Shown here: piece after piece, positions 1-11,389 of the stretch
How the letters are laid out: every line of letters begins with the position of its first letter
How positions within the stretch are numbered: position 1 is the first letter of the stretch
Assembly (NCBI RefSeq): GCF_030052815.1
Contig: NC_079498.1
Coordinates: forward strand, 74,448,992 to 74,512,991
Length of the DNA stretch: 64,000 nt
Reading direction: 5' to 3'
Source of the DNA: Hevea brasiliensis
Taxonomy: Eukaryota > Streptophyta > Magnoliopsida > Malpighiales > Euphorbiaceae
Translations under genes and position numbers: made by a program
The notes under the pieces: generated by a model
Seen by the model: only the letters and a program-made list of their open reading frames with translations
What the model was told of the DNA's origin: nothing
Database searches by the model: none

Positions 1-2838
1 GTTAAGCCAAACGGAGGGCATTTTAGTCATTTTGCCTTCAGAAGTGATTTTTGGCCAACTTGTCCAGTTAAGTAAATAATTATTATGATATAAAATGTGA
101 ATAAATATTGCTAAAAATTAAATTGAAAATGAGTAGAGAAGAAAATAAGAGAAAATGAGATAAAAAGCTAATTATGACATCACCATGATGTCATTAAACA
201 TTTATCACCAATTACAATTAATCAAGCCCATTTAAAACAAATAAAAGGAGATAAGAATAAACAAAAAAAGTCATCAGCCACACCACTCATCAACCAGCCG
301 AAACCTCTCCATAGCCATTTCCACCATTAAAGCTTACAAAAGCTTCATAACTTACCTCATCCCACCTTGAAACCCTTACCTAGCTTCACAAAAATTTAAC
401 CTTGCAACTTGAACATCCTCTAGGCAGCCATAAGAGGAAGAAAAAAAGAAGTTTGGGTAGCTTGAAATTCAGCTCCAATAAGGTTAGTGTCCAAACTTTT
501 GCTATTTTTGATTAAATTCATGTTTAATGGCATTAAGTAAATAGGAAATGTAAGAAAACAAGATAAACATGTGTGTGTGCACTCTAAAACTTTTGGCAGC
601 TAGGGTTGGTTAGGGTTTGGTAATTTTACTTAATAGCAAAATGATTATGAGCAGCCTTTGGTAGTGGATGAGTGATTGAACATAGTTAAGTAAGTGAAAT
701 GCAAGAATTGTGCATGCATGAACATGAAAAATTGGATACTTGAACAACTTTAGGGTTTGCTTATGTAATGGTATGTTACCTTTATAATGGTCAATTAGTG
801 ACTATTTGAATGTGTGTGAGAAGGAATTGAAGTGAGTAAGGATGTTGGTGTTGAAATGAGGTGTGCTGCCCTTGGTGACCTGTAGGACTGAGTATGAGTC
901 CAGCAGGTTTGGGCAGCTATAAATGGAGTTATAGAGGTTTAATTGGTGCAAAGCTAACTAAACATGAAACTAGACACATAATAGCAAAACTTTGGTGAAG
1001 AAACCCTACCCAGAAAACCAAACGAAGTTGACTAAAAAATTGCACTAATCCGGGTGACTTGCATTCTGCCTGGGCAAAATGACTAAATGAACAGTATATA
1101 TTCATTTGGTCATAACTCAGTGTAGAAAGGTCCAATTGACCTGAAATTTTATAAGCAAAAAGATGAGACATAGACTACAACTTTCATGAAGAAACCAAAT
1201 CCAAATTTTGATTATAACATGTTCAAAAATTGACCTGCAGTCAGTGTATAAAACACTGTAGATTTGGTTCTGTCCAGAAATTTCTAGAAGTTTACAATCC
1301 AGCCAGTTATGATGTTTAGGCCATAACTTGAGCTACAAAACTCCAAATGGAGTGACTCAAAAAAAGAAATATAACTAGACACAATAAGAAACAACTTTCA
1401 TGAAGACAACTTTGCCAAATTCCTACTGTACAAATGACTAAAAGAATAGTAAACATAATGCTTGAAATCTGAAAAGTTTGAATAACTAACACCAAGCTTA
1501 GAAATTGTATTGGCAACCAATACTAACAACTTTAGAATGCAAAATGTGGTATGTTGGGAGTATTAGAACTAATGTACCTATTATCTATGCAAAAGTCAAC
1601 ATTTTAGTTGACTAATAAAATGAATAGTAACACCTAAACTTAAATTTCAAGAATTGTAAAATTCAAAAGTGTAACGTGCTTTACTACACCTAACAAGATT
1701 GGTTTGGATAGGTCAGCATGCCAATAGGGTTCAGTTAGCAGTACTGCACATGGAATTATGCCATTCTGTGATTTCATGACTTTTAGCCATTCTGACATTG
1801 TGTTGATACTTGGTCTTCTGCCTAATGTTATTACAACTTATTAGCTGTTCTGTTGCACACCGGGAGACAAATATGTGACCGATGGTGTGATGGCCTGATG
1901 TAATTGATACCTAGTGCCAGTTTACCCATTTATCTAGTCTATTCATCCAGTATAGGTTACTTGGGCAACCAAAAATGAAAGTGGATAAATTTAATGAAAT
2001 AATGAATATAAAAAATACAAAACAAATAAGACTATAAATAATTATCGAAAAATTTTCTGCACAAGATATCAGAACATTCACTGCATATTTATTTTCTGTT
2101 ATTTCTTTTTATTCTGTGCATCACTAAGCATTATTGCTTAGTGCATTGCATTTTGCCACGCGTAGGTTCTAGAAAGACCGATAGAGAGGCCAGTAGACCA
2201 CAGACTGGGTGAAACCATCCGCAGCTCTGCATAGTGTCCGTGTCACCTCACCGTCTTCAGTGCATTGGTAGGACACTAGGTTTCATTTTGGTATTTTGTA
2301 ATTAACTTTTATTTTCTCATGTATAATTGAGACTTATGTAATGTATTTTGATATTAATGTAAATAGTGAAAATTGTGTTTATGAATGGAACATTGAGTAT
2401 TTATTTATGACTTGTATATGAATATTATGTGAAATGAATGAATGAGAAATGAAAATATTGTTAAAAAATATTGAGATTTTGTTGATAAAATGGAGTTTGG
2501 GAATGATTGAAAACATATTGGAAGTGTTTTTCACAGGTTCCGAAAAACTGTTTTCTCCATTTTTAGCCGATACTCTGCCGAATTTTCTATAAAATTTGCA
2601 GAACCTCAAATGAATTTATGTTTTAATAAATGACTTAAATGAATGATATTTCACAAATTGTACCTGATAACTATGAAAAAAAATAAATAAGGAAAAATAA
2701 AAATAATTGAAATAAAATAGGGTGTTCCGGTACACGGTGTGGCATATCTTACTCGGCTATACTGTAGACAGGTAAGGGGTGTCACATAGTGTGGCATATC
2801 TTGCTCGACTATACTGTAGACGGGTAAGGGGTGTCACA
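1..2838 (+). mobile_element. Gypsy family-A LTR, 3' portion (5' end outside window)
   Basis: The sequence from base 1 matches the LTR that starts at 62761 from about its 371st base onward, sharing the motif GGAGGGCATTTT and the long block after it. The LTR ends in GGGTGTCACA at 2838, giving an inferred full length near 3.2 kb. No primer binding site follows the end, so this is a 3' LTR or a solo LTR rather than a 5' LTR. It is non-coding; short open frames in it are chance. It holds an 8-bp hairpin (2122-2143) at the place where the other Gypsy LTRs carry the CACTGAG hairpin. Confidence 0.8.
2736..2838 (+). repeat. 52-bp tandem duplication of the LTR terminus
   Basis: The last 51-52 bp of the family-A LTR occur twice in tandem (2736-2786 and 2788-2838), each copy ending in GGGGTGTCACA, with a few differences. 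The reverse-oriented family-A end at 9558 has this segment only once, so the duplication belongs to this copy. Confidence 0.85.
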
Positions 2839-3722
2839 GTATTTGATACACTTGTATTATATAGATACTTTTAAGTATATTTGTATAATATTTCATAGCA
2901 TTTAGAATAGTAATCTCATGCATAACCATTAATCTCATTAACTTCTATAAATTCCATTGCCAAGCTCTAAATTCCATGTTTTCTGCATCATTTCAGGTGT
3001 TTGGGTGAAGTCCCAGGGCATAGGAGTGCGGAAGGAAACTTGGAAAGGCCAAAGAATTGAGAAAAGCTGCTGATACACATTACACGGGTCGTGTAAGCAA
3101 AGCCACAGACCTGTGTAACCTACTGCCAAAAGAAAGCCAGAGAGCCAAAGAAGAAACAAAGTACACGGGTCATGTAATTAGACCTGTGTAAGCTATAGAG
3201 ACTCGTGTAAGTCTCTGTCGGGCGCAGGCTTGAAGAATTTTCTAAGAATAAAAGAACACAGGTCGTGTAACCAGTTCGAACCCATGTAAACTCTTGTGCC
3301 AAAGCAAGACTCAACCATTCAGCTACAGTAAGTTACACAGCCCTAAGCTGTGTAGTGACACACGGGCCGTGAATCATGCGACAACTAGTTTCCTAATCCG
3401 AATTCCAACTCTTGTTTATACACTCCAAACAAACTCCTAATGCTTTTGGGATTCTAAAGACCTAACCCTATACCAGCTATTATAATAAGAAGTAGAAAAT
3501 GACATCAGAAGAGTGCTCTTATTTAGTTCAGCCCTTTTTGCAGAGCTTTTTGGAGAGTTTCAGAAGGGTTTTCACTTTTTCACACTTGCATTCTCCGCAG
3601 TCGTCTTGAAGAGTAGAACATCAGTACAGAAGGGAAATCCTCAGCCGAAGTTCCACAAAGATCGAGATTGCAGTCATTCCTTTTCGGTTCTTTTGTTCTA
3701 TTTCTCTAAGCGGACTCTTTAT
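2839..3722 (+). mobile_element. Athila/Tat-like LTR, left part, interrupted by G1
   Basis: This non-coding stretch is unlike the Gypsy and Copia LTRs here. It contains repeated degenerate palindromes of the type ACACGGGTCGTGTAA (near 3081, 3160, 3254 and 3360), which I associate with Tat/Athila-type plant Gypsy elements. It continues at 16396 beyond the G1 insertion, as shown by the TTTAT duplication that flanks G1. The assignment rests on general resemblance and the left boundary is uncertain because the family-A LTR abuts it. Confidence 0.45.
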
Positions 3723-6700
3723 TGTAACACCCCTATATTTGGTAGTGCGTTCTACTGTTCCAGTGACTAGTGTCTGTCCGGACAGCTAGAATGCCTGGAA
3801 TTATACTTAAATATTAGTGAGGAGACATAAAATAATGAAATACAATAGAGGAAAATACAAGAAAAACAAAGAAAAAATAAGAGCAATAAAATGTAACTAA
3901 GTTAATCGAATCAAAAATCGTAGCGATGGGTGACCACACCGGGAAGTTGCGACATGGACCGTTGATTGGCCCTGGACCGCGGGAAACCCTGGGAAATATT
4001 TTGAAGACTTAAATAAACATCTTTTGAAGTATAAATGACATTGGAAATGTCAAAAAAAATTAATTAATTAGTATAAAGAAAAACAAAAAATCGAAGAACT
4101 GACAAAAATTGATGTTACCGAAAAATCGAGAATGCATCCCGAAGAGGGGCATTTTGGTCATTTGACATCCCAAATTGCCTTTTTACCTAAATTTCCATTA
4201 AAAATAAATGATATTGAACTTTGAAAATGTCATGAAAATTAAAATTGTGGTACATAATGTAAATAGTGAAAGAATAGTGGCAAATTTGCAAAATTAAGAA
4301 ACTTTGAATAAATAACTATTAGAATTCATTTAGTTCTCCACTAAAACAGCATTTGGGACACCTAAAAGCTAAAGTGGACTGAAATGAGTCATCTTTAACC
4401 TCTCACCAAGAACCAGCCGAAACCATTCCACCATTAAACCTCCATTGCCGTCCGTGCAGAAAGCTACATGCACTCCCATTCCAAGCTTCATTTCACCATA
4501 GTTTCTTCATTAAAAGTGATCACCACACTTTGGGTAGTATTTAAGGAGCAAGAAAGAAAGATTTTGATGAGTTTTTAACAAGCTTCAAATTAAGTAAGTG
4601 CTCATTTGCTCTCCCTTTCTTCATTAATGTTTATCTTGGTGTTGAGATAAGTTGAATTATGGAAGAAATGTTGAGGCTTTGATGAGTTAGGGTGGTGTTC
4701 CATTTTGGGCAGCCATGGAAGTTAAAAATGTTTAGCTTGTTTTTACATGTAAATGGTGATTGAGGTGTTGATTTAGGTGCTTGTATGCATAGGTGTGACT
4801 TACCATATATATAGTTTGAATTTTAAGTTTGAAAAGTTAAAATGGAAGCTTGATGTATATGTGTTACTTGGGCAGCCTCATAGTGAAGATTGGAAGTGTT
4901 TAATTTCATGAAAAGTTTGTTTAATTATGATACTAAAAGTGGCAGAATATGTATATGATATAGTAGTGAATATATAATGTAATTTGATAATGGTTAGGAG
5001 TGTTATGTAGATATATTGTTTAGAATTGGATATTGTGAAATGGAAGTGTAAATGGTGCATTGCCAATTGGTTATATTTTGCCTAAAGTTACTATAATGTA
5101 AAGTAATGAATGGTTGTGGTATGATACAAATGTAGAATTTGGTTTGGGAAGTTATGTATAGTTAATTGAATGTGCGATTGGTTGATGCTTCAAAAATGTG
5201 TTAAGGGCAGTATGTGTTTTAGGCTATAAATGAAATTGTATGACTCAAATTGGTATGAGGCTAATTAGAGGTGAAACTAGGCACAAAATATGCCAACTTC
5301 CATATTGGAAGCCTACCTAAATTCTGTCCAGAAAGTGACATGAAAATTGACCAAATCCGGATTGGTGACATTATAAACTTGAAAATTGACCATTTGAACA
5401 GCAATCAGTATTTTGGCCATAACTCACTCAAAATAGATCAAAATGACCTGAAATTTTTGTGGTTGGAAAGCTTAGACAGAGGGCTACAATTTTGGTTAAG
5501 ACCACCAAACCTAGAAATGACCATAAGCAAGTTAAAATGCTTGCACAAATTTGGGTATAAAAACTGCGAGAATCGAAAATGACCTAAAAATGACCTAAGT
5601 TTGCCATTTTAGTGCAACCTATCCAACATTGGTAAAATGACCATAACTTGGTCTAGTAAACTCAAAATGACCTAAAATTTATGGCAAAATTTCACTAAGA
5701 CATAAACCTACAAGTTTGTAATTCTGACTAGAACCCAAAAACTGAGGGAACTAGGTCATCCGGCTAGGTCAAAACAGCATACCAAAATTCGATAAATTGC
5801 AATAAAATACAATACACTTGAAAATGAAATTGGTAACATATACCAACACTAAAGGACTATAAAATGTGACATATTGTTAAGATTAGAATTGACTCACTTA
5901 GAGTGCATTAAAGGTTAACATTATAGGTTGACTAATAAAAGCAATAGTAATTAAATAAATTTAATGATTGAACCTTATTGTTAGAAACAATTTAAATGAG
6001 TACTGAAACAATTTAAATTGTGTGTTTCAGTTAGCAAAGACTCAGGAAAGGAGAAAGAACCACTGAGTTAAGGCCAAGAGGCTATTCATCAGTGGTTTGT
6101 GCATGACAGTTATTTCTTTTGAATTTTCAATTGAAATAAATTATGACAATTTGTATGTTATTACTTAAATTGTGGAAAATTTGTTTGAATGGAATTTGAT
6201 GGATACTTTTGCTTGAAAAATATTGCAAATGGTTTGAAACCACAGCTATCATGTATATTTGATTCAATTCCTCACTAGCTTGTCTAGTGGGACGAATTGG
6301 CTTTGAATTCCCTCTTTGGCTACAGTGTTGAGGTGTGTGTCAGTTGAGGACGAATAGGATGAGTACTCATTTATTTGCTAGCTAGCTATGTTATTCCTCA
6401 TTAGCCATTGGCTTTTGGGAGGAATTGGACTTTGAAAACATGATTAAGCTGTGTGCGTGATTTATTGATATTCATTGAAACATTGTGAAATGGAATTTAA
6501 TTCTTTATAACATTTTCTATCTTTTGAATTTAACTATGATTTTAATTATCCACAGTTTATATGATTTATAGTTTATGGTTTTAAATTGCATTTTCTTAAT
6601 GTTGTGCACCATTGAGACATTGGCTCAGTGATACCTTTTTCATTGCTGTCACAAGTAGACTGATAGACAGAGCAGCAGAGTAGGCTACTTGTGCTACATT

Positions 6701-7257
6701 TTGGGATTCTGCAGGGTATATTGAGTATACCACCTTTTTGTAATTTTTGTTGTAATGTATGTGCACTGTATGTATATATTATACTTGGTCTTGAGCAGTT
6801 GTAAACTAAAGTTATAAATTATTTTGGCCTGTAAAAATGTTGTAACATAATTTTCTTATCTCAGCTTTTGGAACTACTGGAAATTGATGTTGAATTGAGT
6901 TTGACAAATGTTGAGAAATTGATTTGTGTTAAGCCATACTGGAGTTTGGAATTGAACAAATATATTGGAAGTGCTTTTTACAGGTTTTTGCAGAACTGTT
7001 TTATTTAAAATACAGATGGCACTCTGCTAAAATTTTTATTGAAATTATGGATACTTCAAATGTGTTATTTGGTTTCACTTCAGTTAAAAAAAAAAATTTT
7101 AACACCTGTCAAAAGTGCTCACCACTGTAAAAAGAAATAAGAAAAGGTTTAAAATCCCTTGTAGTGTATTTAGTCGGTTATCAGTAGACGAAGTTTGGTA
7201 ATTCATTACGTATACTATGGGATCATGTTATGCCTTACGGAGGGATAAGGTGTGACA
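3723..7257 (+). repeat. G1 5' LTR (3535 bp)
   Basis: It starts TGTAACACCCC and ends GGTGTGACA, with TG...CA termini, directly before the PBS. It is very long for a Gypsy LTR. It contains a 5S-like motif set (3900-3953), paired stem-loops (6265-6299 and 6393-6425), the palindrome ATGAGTACTCAT (6359-6370), a CATTGAG/CTCAGTG hairpin (6610-6630) and a terminal U5 hairpin (about 7160-7219). There is no credible protein gene in it. Confidence 0.95.
3900..3953 (+). promoter_or_regulatory. 5S-rRNA-like motif set in G1 5' LTR
   Basis: AGTTAA is followed by GATGGGTGACC (3925-3935) and, five bases later, GGGAAG (3941-3946). The same order occurs in the 5S-derived part of the Cassandra copy at 10208-10272. 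This LTR lacks the GAGAG element seen in B1 and B2. Function as a Pol III promoter is a hypothesis. Confidence 0.45.
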
Positions 7258-7266
7258 TGTTTTAGT

Positions 7267-7280
7267 GGTATCAGAGCTAG
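7267..7280 (+). other. G1 primer binding site (tRNA-iMet)
   Basis: TGGTATCAGAGC lies 9 bases after the LTR end and is the usual plant initiator tRNA-Met complement used to prime minus-strand synthesis. Confidence 0.9.
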
Positions 7281-7446
7281 TTTTTAAATTCTGTTTTGAC
7301 CTGTAATTTGAATATTATTTCTTCATAGTACAACTACTCAATGTCATGGTTTGATACATACAGTACATTACTTTATAAATATGCACTAATGGGAGGAAAT
7401 CTCTTTGTGTTATTTGTTTAGGAGCTGTAATATCCTCTAATTGACT

Positions 7447-8690
7447 ATGGAAGAAGGGGACCGTTCAGTTGATTAATCAATAAAGGCTGAGGAGCAAGGG
7501 GAAGCCCCAGCCCTTCACAATGTGAGTGGATCAGTCGCACCAGCCCCCTCAGTACCGCAGTTCCCTACTCAGTTTGCTCAGCAGATGGCTGTAATATTCC
7601 AACAGATGGATGGTAACATGCCTACTCAAGCCCCACTGCAGACACTAGTGGTTCGACCACAGCCTTCAGCTAGACAGTATGACAAGTTGATTAAATATGG
7701 GGCTACTGAGTTCAAGGGGACAGTAGATCCACTAGAGGCAGAACAATGGTTAGAGAGAATGGATAGGGTGTTCAAGAAACTATAATGTACAGAGGAGCTA
7801 AGATTTGAGTATTCAGTGTCCCTACTATAGGGGGATGCATATGACTGATGGAAAACCATTCCTCATAGTTTGGTGGAACCTCCGGTGCTAACCTAGGATG
7901 ACTTTCTAAGGGAGTTCAGACAAAAATATGTCCCAGATGCCTATGTGGACCAGAAGCTACAAGAGTTCTTAAGTCTGAAACAGGAAAGTAGGTCAGTGGC
8001 AGAATATGAAAGGAAGTTTTCCCACCTAAGCCACTATGCAGGAAGTCTCCTTTCTACCAGCAGAGAAAGATGTAAAAGGTTTGAAACCGACTTGAAGCCT
8101 AGTCTCAGACTACAAGTGGTCAGATTCAAACATAGTAACTTCTCTGAGCTCATTTCTCAAGGCCTTGAATTAGAAAGAACTGAGTCAAAAGCGGCCCCAG
8201 AGAAAAAGAAATCAAAGAAGACAGAAAAAGAGAAAGAGGAGAATTCAGTAGATCAGAGTTCCAGTGGTCCTACTGAGAAGAGAAAGAACTTTGGGGGACA
8301 CAACAGGGGTGGCAAAAAGTCTAGTAGGGGAAGATATTCGGGACAAAAACCTCCTCTATCTGATTAGTAGACTACCAGAAGTTCCTACCCTCTCCGTCAA
8401 TGTGAAACTTGTAGAAGAAATCATGGTGGGGTGTGCTACAAGGCTACAGGAGCTTGTTATAATAGCGGGGGTACAGGACACTTTGCCAAAGACTACACCA
8501 GTGCCCGTAGAGTTGAGCCACCTCTTACTACTGTAGAAGGGTCAGTTCAAAATCCTGCCACCAGAGGTTCACAACCACCTAGTAGAGGTAGAGGCAGGGG
8601 TAGAGGTAGTCCATCAGGCAGCCAAGGCACAGTAAGTCAGTCAGAGCAAGGCAGTGCTTCAGCCAGAGTCTACACAATGAGACAGAGAGA
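7447..8690 (+). pseudogene. G1 gag (capsid/nucleocapsid), multiple stops
   Basis: The ATG at 7447 opens a frame (MEEGDRSV) that resumes through 7522-7785, 7945-8367 and 8431-8868, all in the same phase, so damage here is by stop codons rather than indels. Stops include TAA 7474, TAA 7783, TAG and TGA near 7827-7845, TAG near 7893 and TAG 8365. Gag packages element RNA into cytoplasmic particles. The core around 7690-8170 (EQWLERMDRVF, SVAEYERKF) is the retrotransposon Gag domain. A lysine-rich linker follows, then a zinc knuckle near 8449-8497 in which two of the Cys positions are lost (reads CYNSGGTGHFAKDY). Not functional. Confidence 0.9.
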
Positions 8691-9557
8691 AGAGGCTAAG
8701 ACATCTAATATTGTGGCTGGTACCTTCTTAAGTTTTAATCAAGATGTATTTGTATTATTTGATCCGGGTTCTACCCATTCCTATGTGAGTGCTAGCATCA
8801 TTGATTGCATTGCTGTTTCGTGTACGAAAATGGACTTTGAGGTGCTAGTAACAAGTCCACTAGGATAAGAGGTCAGGGTCAATGGAATGTATAGGGATTG
8901 TCCTTTGGTGATCCAAAGACATACTTTCTGTCTGATCTCATTAAAATGCCCTTCAGAGATTATGATATCATCTTGGGCATGGATTGGTTAGCCAAGCATC
9001 ATGCCATGATTGACTATAGACTGAAGATAGTTACTTTTGGTCTCCCTCAGTATAGTGATGTGGTAATACATGGGGAGAGGCAGCTATTGCCATCAAACAT
9101 CATTTTGGCTGCACTAGCTAGAAAAATGATCAGAAAGGGGTGTGAAGCATGCTTGGCTCATGTGGTAGACACCCAAGTGGGGAGCCCAGCATTAAGGGAC
9201 ATCCCTACAGTATGTGACTTTCCAGATGTGTTTCCTGATAAATTGCCAAGATTACCTCTGGAAAGAGATGTGCAATTTGAGATTAATGTTATGTCTAGTG
9301 TGGATCCAATCTCCATAACATCATATATAATGCCACCAGTAGAATTGAAGGCGTTGAAGGTACAGTTGCAAGAACTACTTGAAAAGGGCTTCATCCGCCC
9401 TAGTGTGTCACCTTGGGGAGCGCCAATATTATTTGTTAAGAAGAAAGATGGCACTCTCCGCTTATGTATTGACTATCAGTAGTTGAATAAGGTGACAATA
9501 AAGAATAGATATCCATTGCCTTGCATTGATGATCTATTTGATCAGTTGAAGGGTGCA
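8691..9557 (+). pseudogene. G1 pol part 1: aspartic protease and N-terminal half of RT
   Basis: The protease is recognised from VAGTF...VLFDPGSTHSYVSASI; the active-site triad reads D-P-G, as in many plant Gypsy elements. A stop at 8866 and a +/-1 frameshift near 8930 move the frame to 8898-9482, which carries the linker (ILGMDWL) and the start of RT ([22 protein letters not shown], then [19 protein letters not shown]). TAG at 9481 follows. The RT reading ends at 9557, where the composite insert begins. Protease would process Gag-Pol; RT would copy the RNA. Both are broken. Confidence 0.9.
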
Positions 9558-9716
9558 TGTGACATCCCTTACCCGTCTACTGTATAGCCGAGTAAGATAT
9601 GTCACACAGTGCACCGGAACATCTTATTTTAATTCAACTATTTTTATTCTTCCTAATTTATTTCTTTTACGTTTTAAAATTAAGTGAGGAACCATAATTA
9701 ACTCAAATATTAAAAA

Positions 9717-9991
9717 TGTCCCTTAGGCAAATCCCACTTTGGCAAAGCACGGAGTTGGTCTTGGGTTCAAAAAGTAATGATATATAAAATGCGAAAACTA
9801 ATCACTAGAGGCACCTTTTAGTGGAATGGCCTAGAGAGTTGGAAGAACACCAGGGTTAAGCGTGCTCACTTGAGAGAAATCCTAAGATGGGTGACCTCCT
9901 AGGAAGTTCTCCATTCTACCTATGGGACAAAACCGTGAGGCTTATAGCCAAAGCGGACAATTCCTCTAGTGGTTGGAGCCCGATTGTTACA
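9717..9991 (+). repeat. Cassandra 5' LTR
   Basis: It starts TGTCCCTTAGG and ends GATTGTTACA and is the same length as the 3' copy. It contains the 5S-like segment at 9848-9910. Confidence 0.9.
9848..9910 (+). promoter_or_regulatory. 5S-rRNA-like internal promoter region in Cassandra 5' LTR
   Basis: It contains GGTTAAGCGTGCT, GAGAG and AGATGGGTGACCTCC followed by AGGAAGT. These correspond to box A, intermediate region and box C of plant 5S rRNA, from remembered 5S sequence. Two positions in the box-C part differ from the 3' LTR copy. Confidence 0.88.
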
Positions 9992-9993
9992 AT

Positions 9994-10006
9994 TGGTATC
10001 AGAGCC
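9994..10006 (+). other. Cassandra primer binding site
   Basis: TGGTATCAGAGCC lies two bases after the LTR end and complements tRNA-Met. Confidence 0.9.
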
Positions 10007-10079
10007 ACTCGCGTGTACTCTTGGGCGATGGTGGGGCAAACCTCAGCGAGGACGCTGAGTCCCGGAAAGCAGGGAGAAA

Positions 10080-10354
10080 GGTCCCTTAGGCAAATCCCAT
10101 ATCGGCAAAGCAAAAAATTGGTCTTGGATTCAAAAAGTAATGATATATAAAATGGGGGAACTAATCACTAGAGGCGTCTTTTGGTGAAATGGCCTGGAGA
10201 GTTGGAAGAACTCCAGGGTTAAGCGTGCTTGCTTGAGAGAAATCTTAGGATGGGTGACCTCCTGGGAAATTCTCCATTCCACCTATGGGACAAAATCGTG
10301 AGGCTTACAGCCAAAGCGGACAATTCCTCTAATGGTTGGAGCCCGATCGTTACA
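10080..10354 (+). repeat. Cassandra 3' LTR
   Basis: It repeats the 5' copy over 275 bp; the first base is G instead of T. It ends CGATCGTTACA next to GTGCA. Confidence 0.9.
10208..10272 (+). promoter_or_regulatory. 5S-rRNA-like internal promoter region in Cassandra 3' LTR
   Basis: GAACTCCAGGGTTAAGCGTG, then CTTGAGAG, then GGATGGGTGACCTCCTGGGA follow the order of the 3' half of 5S rRNA. It is the better preserved of the two copies. It is not a functional 5S gene because the 5' half of 5S rRNA is absent. Confidence 0.9.
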
Positions 10355-11389
10355 GTGCAGCTGTGTCTCCAAAATTGATTTGCGATCTAGTTATTATCAG
10401 TTGAAAGTGCAAGAGCAGAGTATTCCAAAAACTGCTTTTAGAACTCGATATGGCCACTATGAGTTTCTGGTAATGACATTCAGGTTAACTAATGCTCCAG
10501 CTGCTTTTATGGATCTGATGAACACTATCTTCAGACCATACCTCGACCAATTTGTGGTGGTGTTTATTGATGATATTTAGATATATTCGAGGAATGCAAA
10601 TGAGCATGACAGACATCTGCGGATTGTACTATAGACTTTAAGGGAGAAACAACTATACGCCAAATTGTCGAAATGTGAATTTTGGCTGAAGGAAATCTCT
10701 TTCTTGGAACATATTGTGTCAGCTAAAGGGATCAAGGTAGATTCTAGCAAGGTAGAAGCTATCCTTAATTGGAAGCCACCCAAGAATATCACAGAAATTC
10801 GTAGTTTTCTAGGTTTAGCTGGATACTATTACCGATTTGTGAAAGGATTCTCTATGTTAGCTTCTCCACTGACCAAACTGCTTTGAAAAGATGTGAAATT
10901 TCAATGGATGGATAAATGCCAGTAGAGTTTTGATGAGTTGAAGAGGTGTTTAACTGAAGCTCCAGTCCTTACTTTACCTACCCTGGGTAAAAAATACGCA
11001 GTTTATAGTGGTCTCACAATGGGTTTGGTTGTGTACTGATGCAAGATCGGAATGTCATTGCATATGTATCACGCCAGCTGAAACCGTATGAGAGGAACTA
11101 TTCCACACATGACTTAGAGCTAGCAGCTATTGTTTTTGCTCTAAAGATCTAGAGACATTACTTATATGGTGAGAAGTGTTACATCTACACAGATCACAAG
11201 AGCTTGAAGTACTTAGGCACCCAAAAGGAATTGAATTTGAGACAGAGGAGATGGTTAGAATTGATTAAAGACTATGGTTGCTTAATAGACTATCAGCCAA
11301 GGAAAGCAAATGTGGTGGCTGATGCCTTAAGTCCCAAGACGATGGCAAGTCTCAGAGTTGAAAGCACAGCATGCCAGTTTGGAGATTGA
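10355..11389 (+). pseudogene. G1 pol part 2: C-terminal RT and RNase H
   Basis: RT resumes with [13 protein letters not shown]; one base appears lost just after the insert, so the frame is shifted relative to part 1. The catalytic motif FIDD is intact near 10566-10577 but is followed at once by TAG. Thumb and connection sequence continues ([34 protein letters not shown]) with further stops at 10884 and near 10923. RNase H is frameshifted but recognisable from [10 protein letters not shown] and [12 protein letters not shown] to about 11389. Confidence 0.88.

Larger units (their letters stand above)
9558..10354 (+). mobile_element. Composite insert inside G1 RT, flanked by GTGCA
   Basis: The RT reading is cut after GGTGCA and resumes after a second GTGCA (9553-9557 and 10355-10359), so these 797 bp entered as a unit or as products of one insertion. 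The left part (9558-9716) is not Cassandra: 9558 to about 9650 is the reverse complement of a family-A LTR end, and about 9680-9716 resembles the forward start of a family-A LTR. The right part is a Cassandra TRIM. The outer duplication fits a reverse family-A LTR insertion that was later invaded by Cassandra and rearranged. Confidence 0.8.
9717..10354 (+). mobile_element. Cassandra-type TRIM retrotransposon
   Basis: A 638-bp non-coding element has two LTRs of 275 bp each (9717-9991 and 10080-10354) around an 88-bp interior. The interior begins with a PBS (TGGTATCAGAGCC at 9994-10006) and ends in a purine-rich tract (GGGAGAAAG). Both LTRs carry 5S-rRNA-like sequence, the hallmark of Cassandra. 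It encodes no protein, so it must borrow the machinery of other elements. The flanks immediately outside 9717 and 10354 do not match, so its own target duplication is lost. Confidence 0.93.

Noticed and set aside
2938..3314. Reverse ORFs of 64-73 codons in the Athila-like stretch
   Set aside because: Short and low in complexity, driven by the ACACGGGT-type repeats, with no domain.
5271..5582. 103-codon ORF in the G1 5' LTR
   Set aside because: It is broken in the matching 3' LTR (14400-14715) and in other LTRs, so it is not maintained.
7267..7280. tRNA gene fragment
   Set aside because: Only the 12-base 3'-end complement is present directly after an LTR; it is a primer binding site.
9887..10150. 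87-codon ORF across the Cassandra LTR and interior
   Set aside because: It runs over LTR, PBS and PPT and has no family resemblance.
10208..10272. A possible functional 5S rRNA gene
   Set aside because: Only the 3' half of 5S is present, and it lies inside a 275-bp LTR with a PBS next to the other LTR copy, so it is Cassandra.
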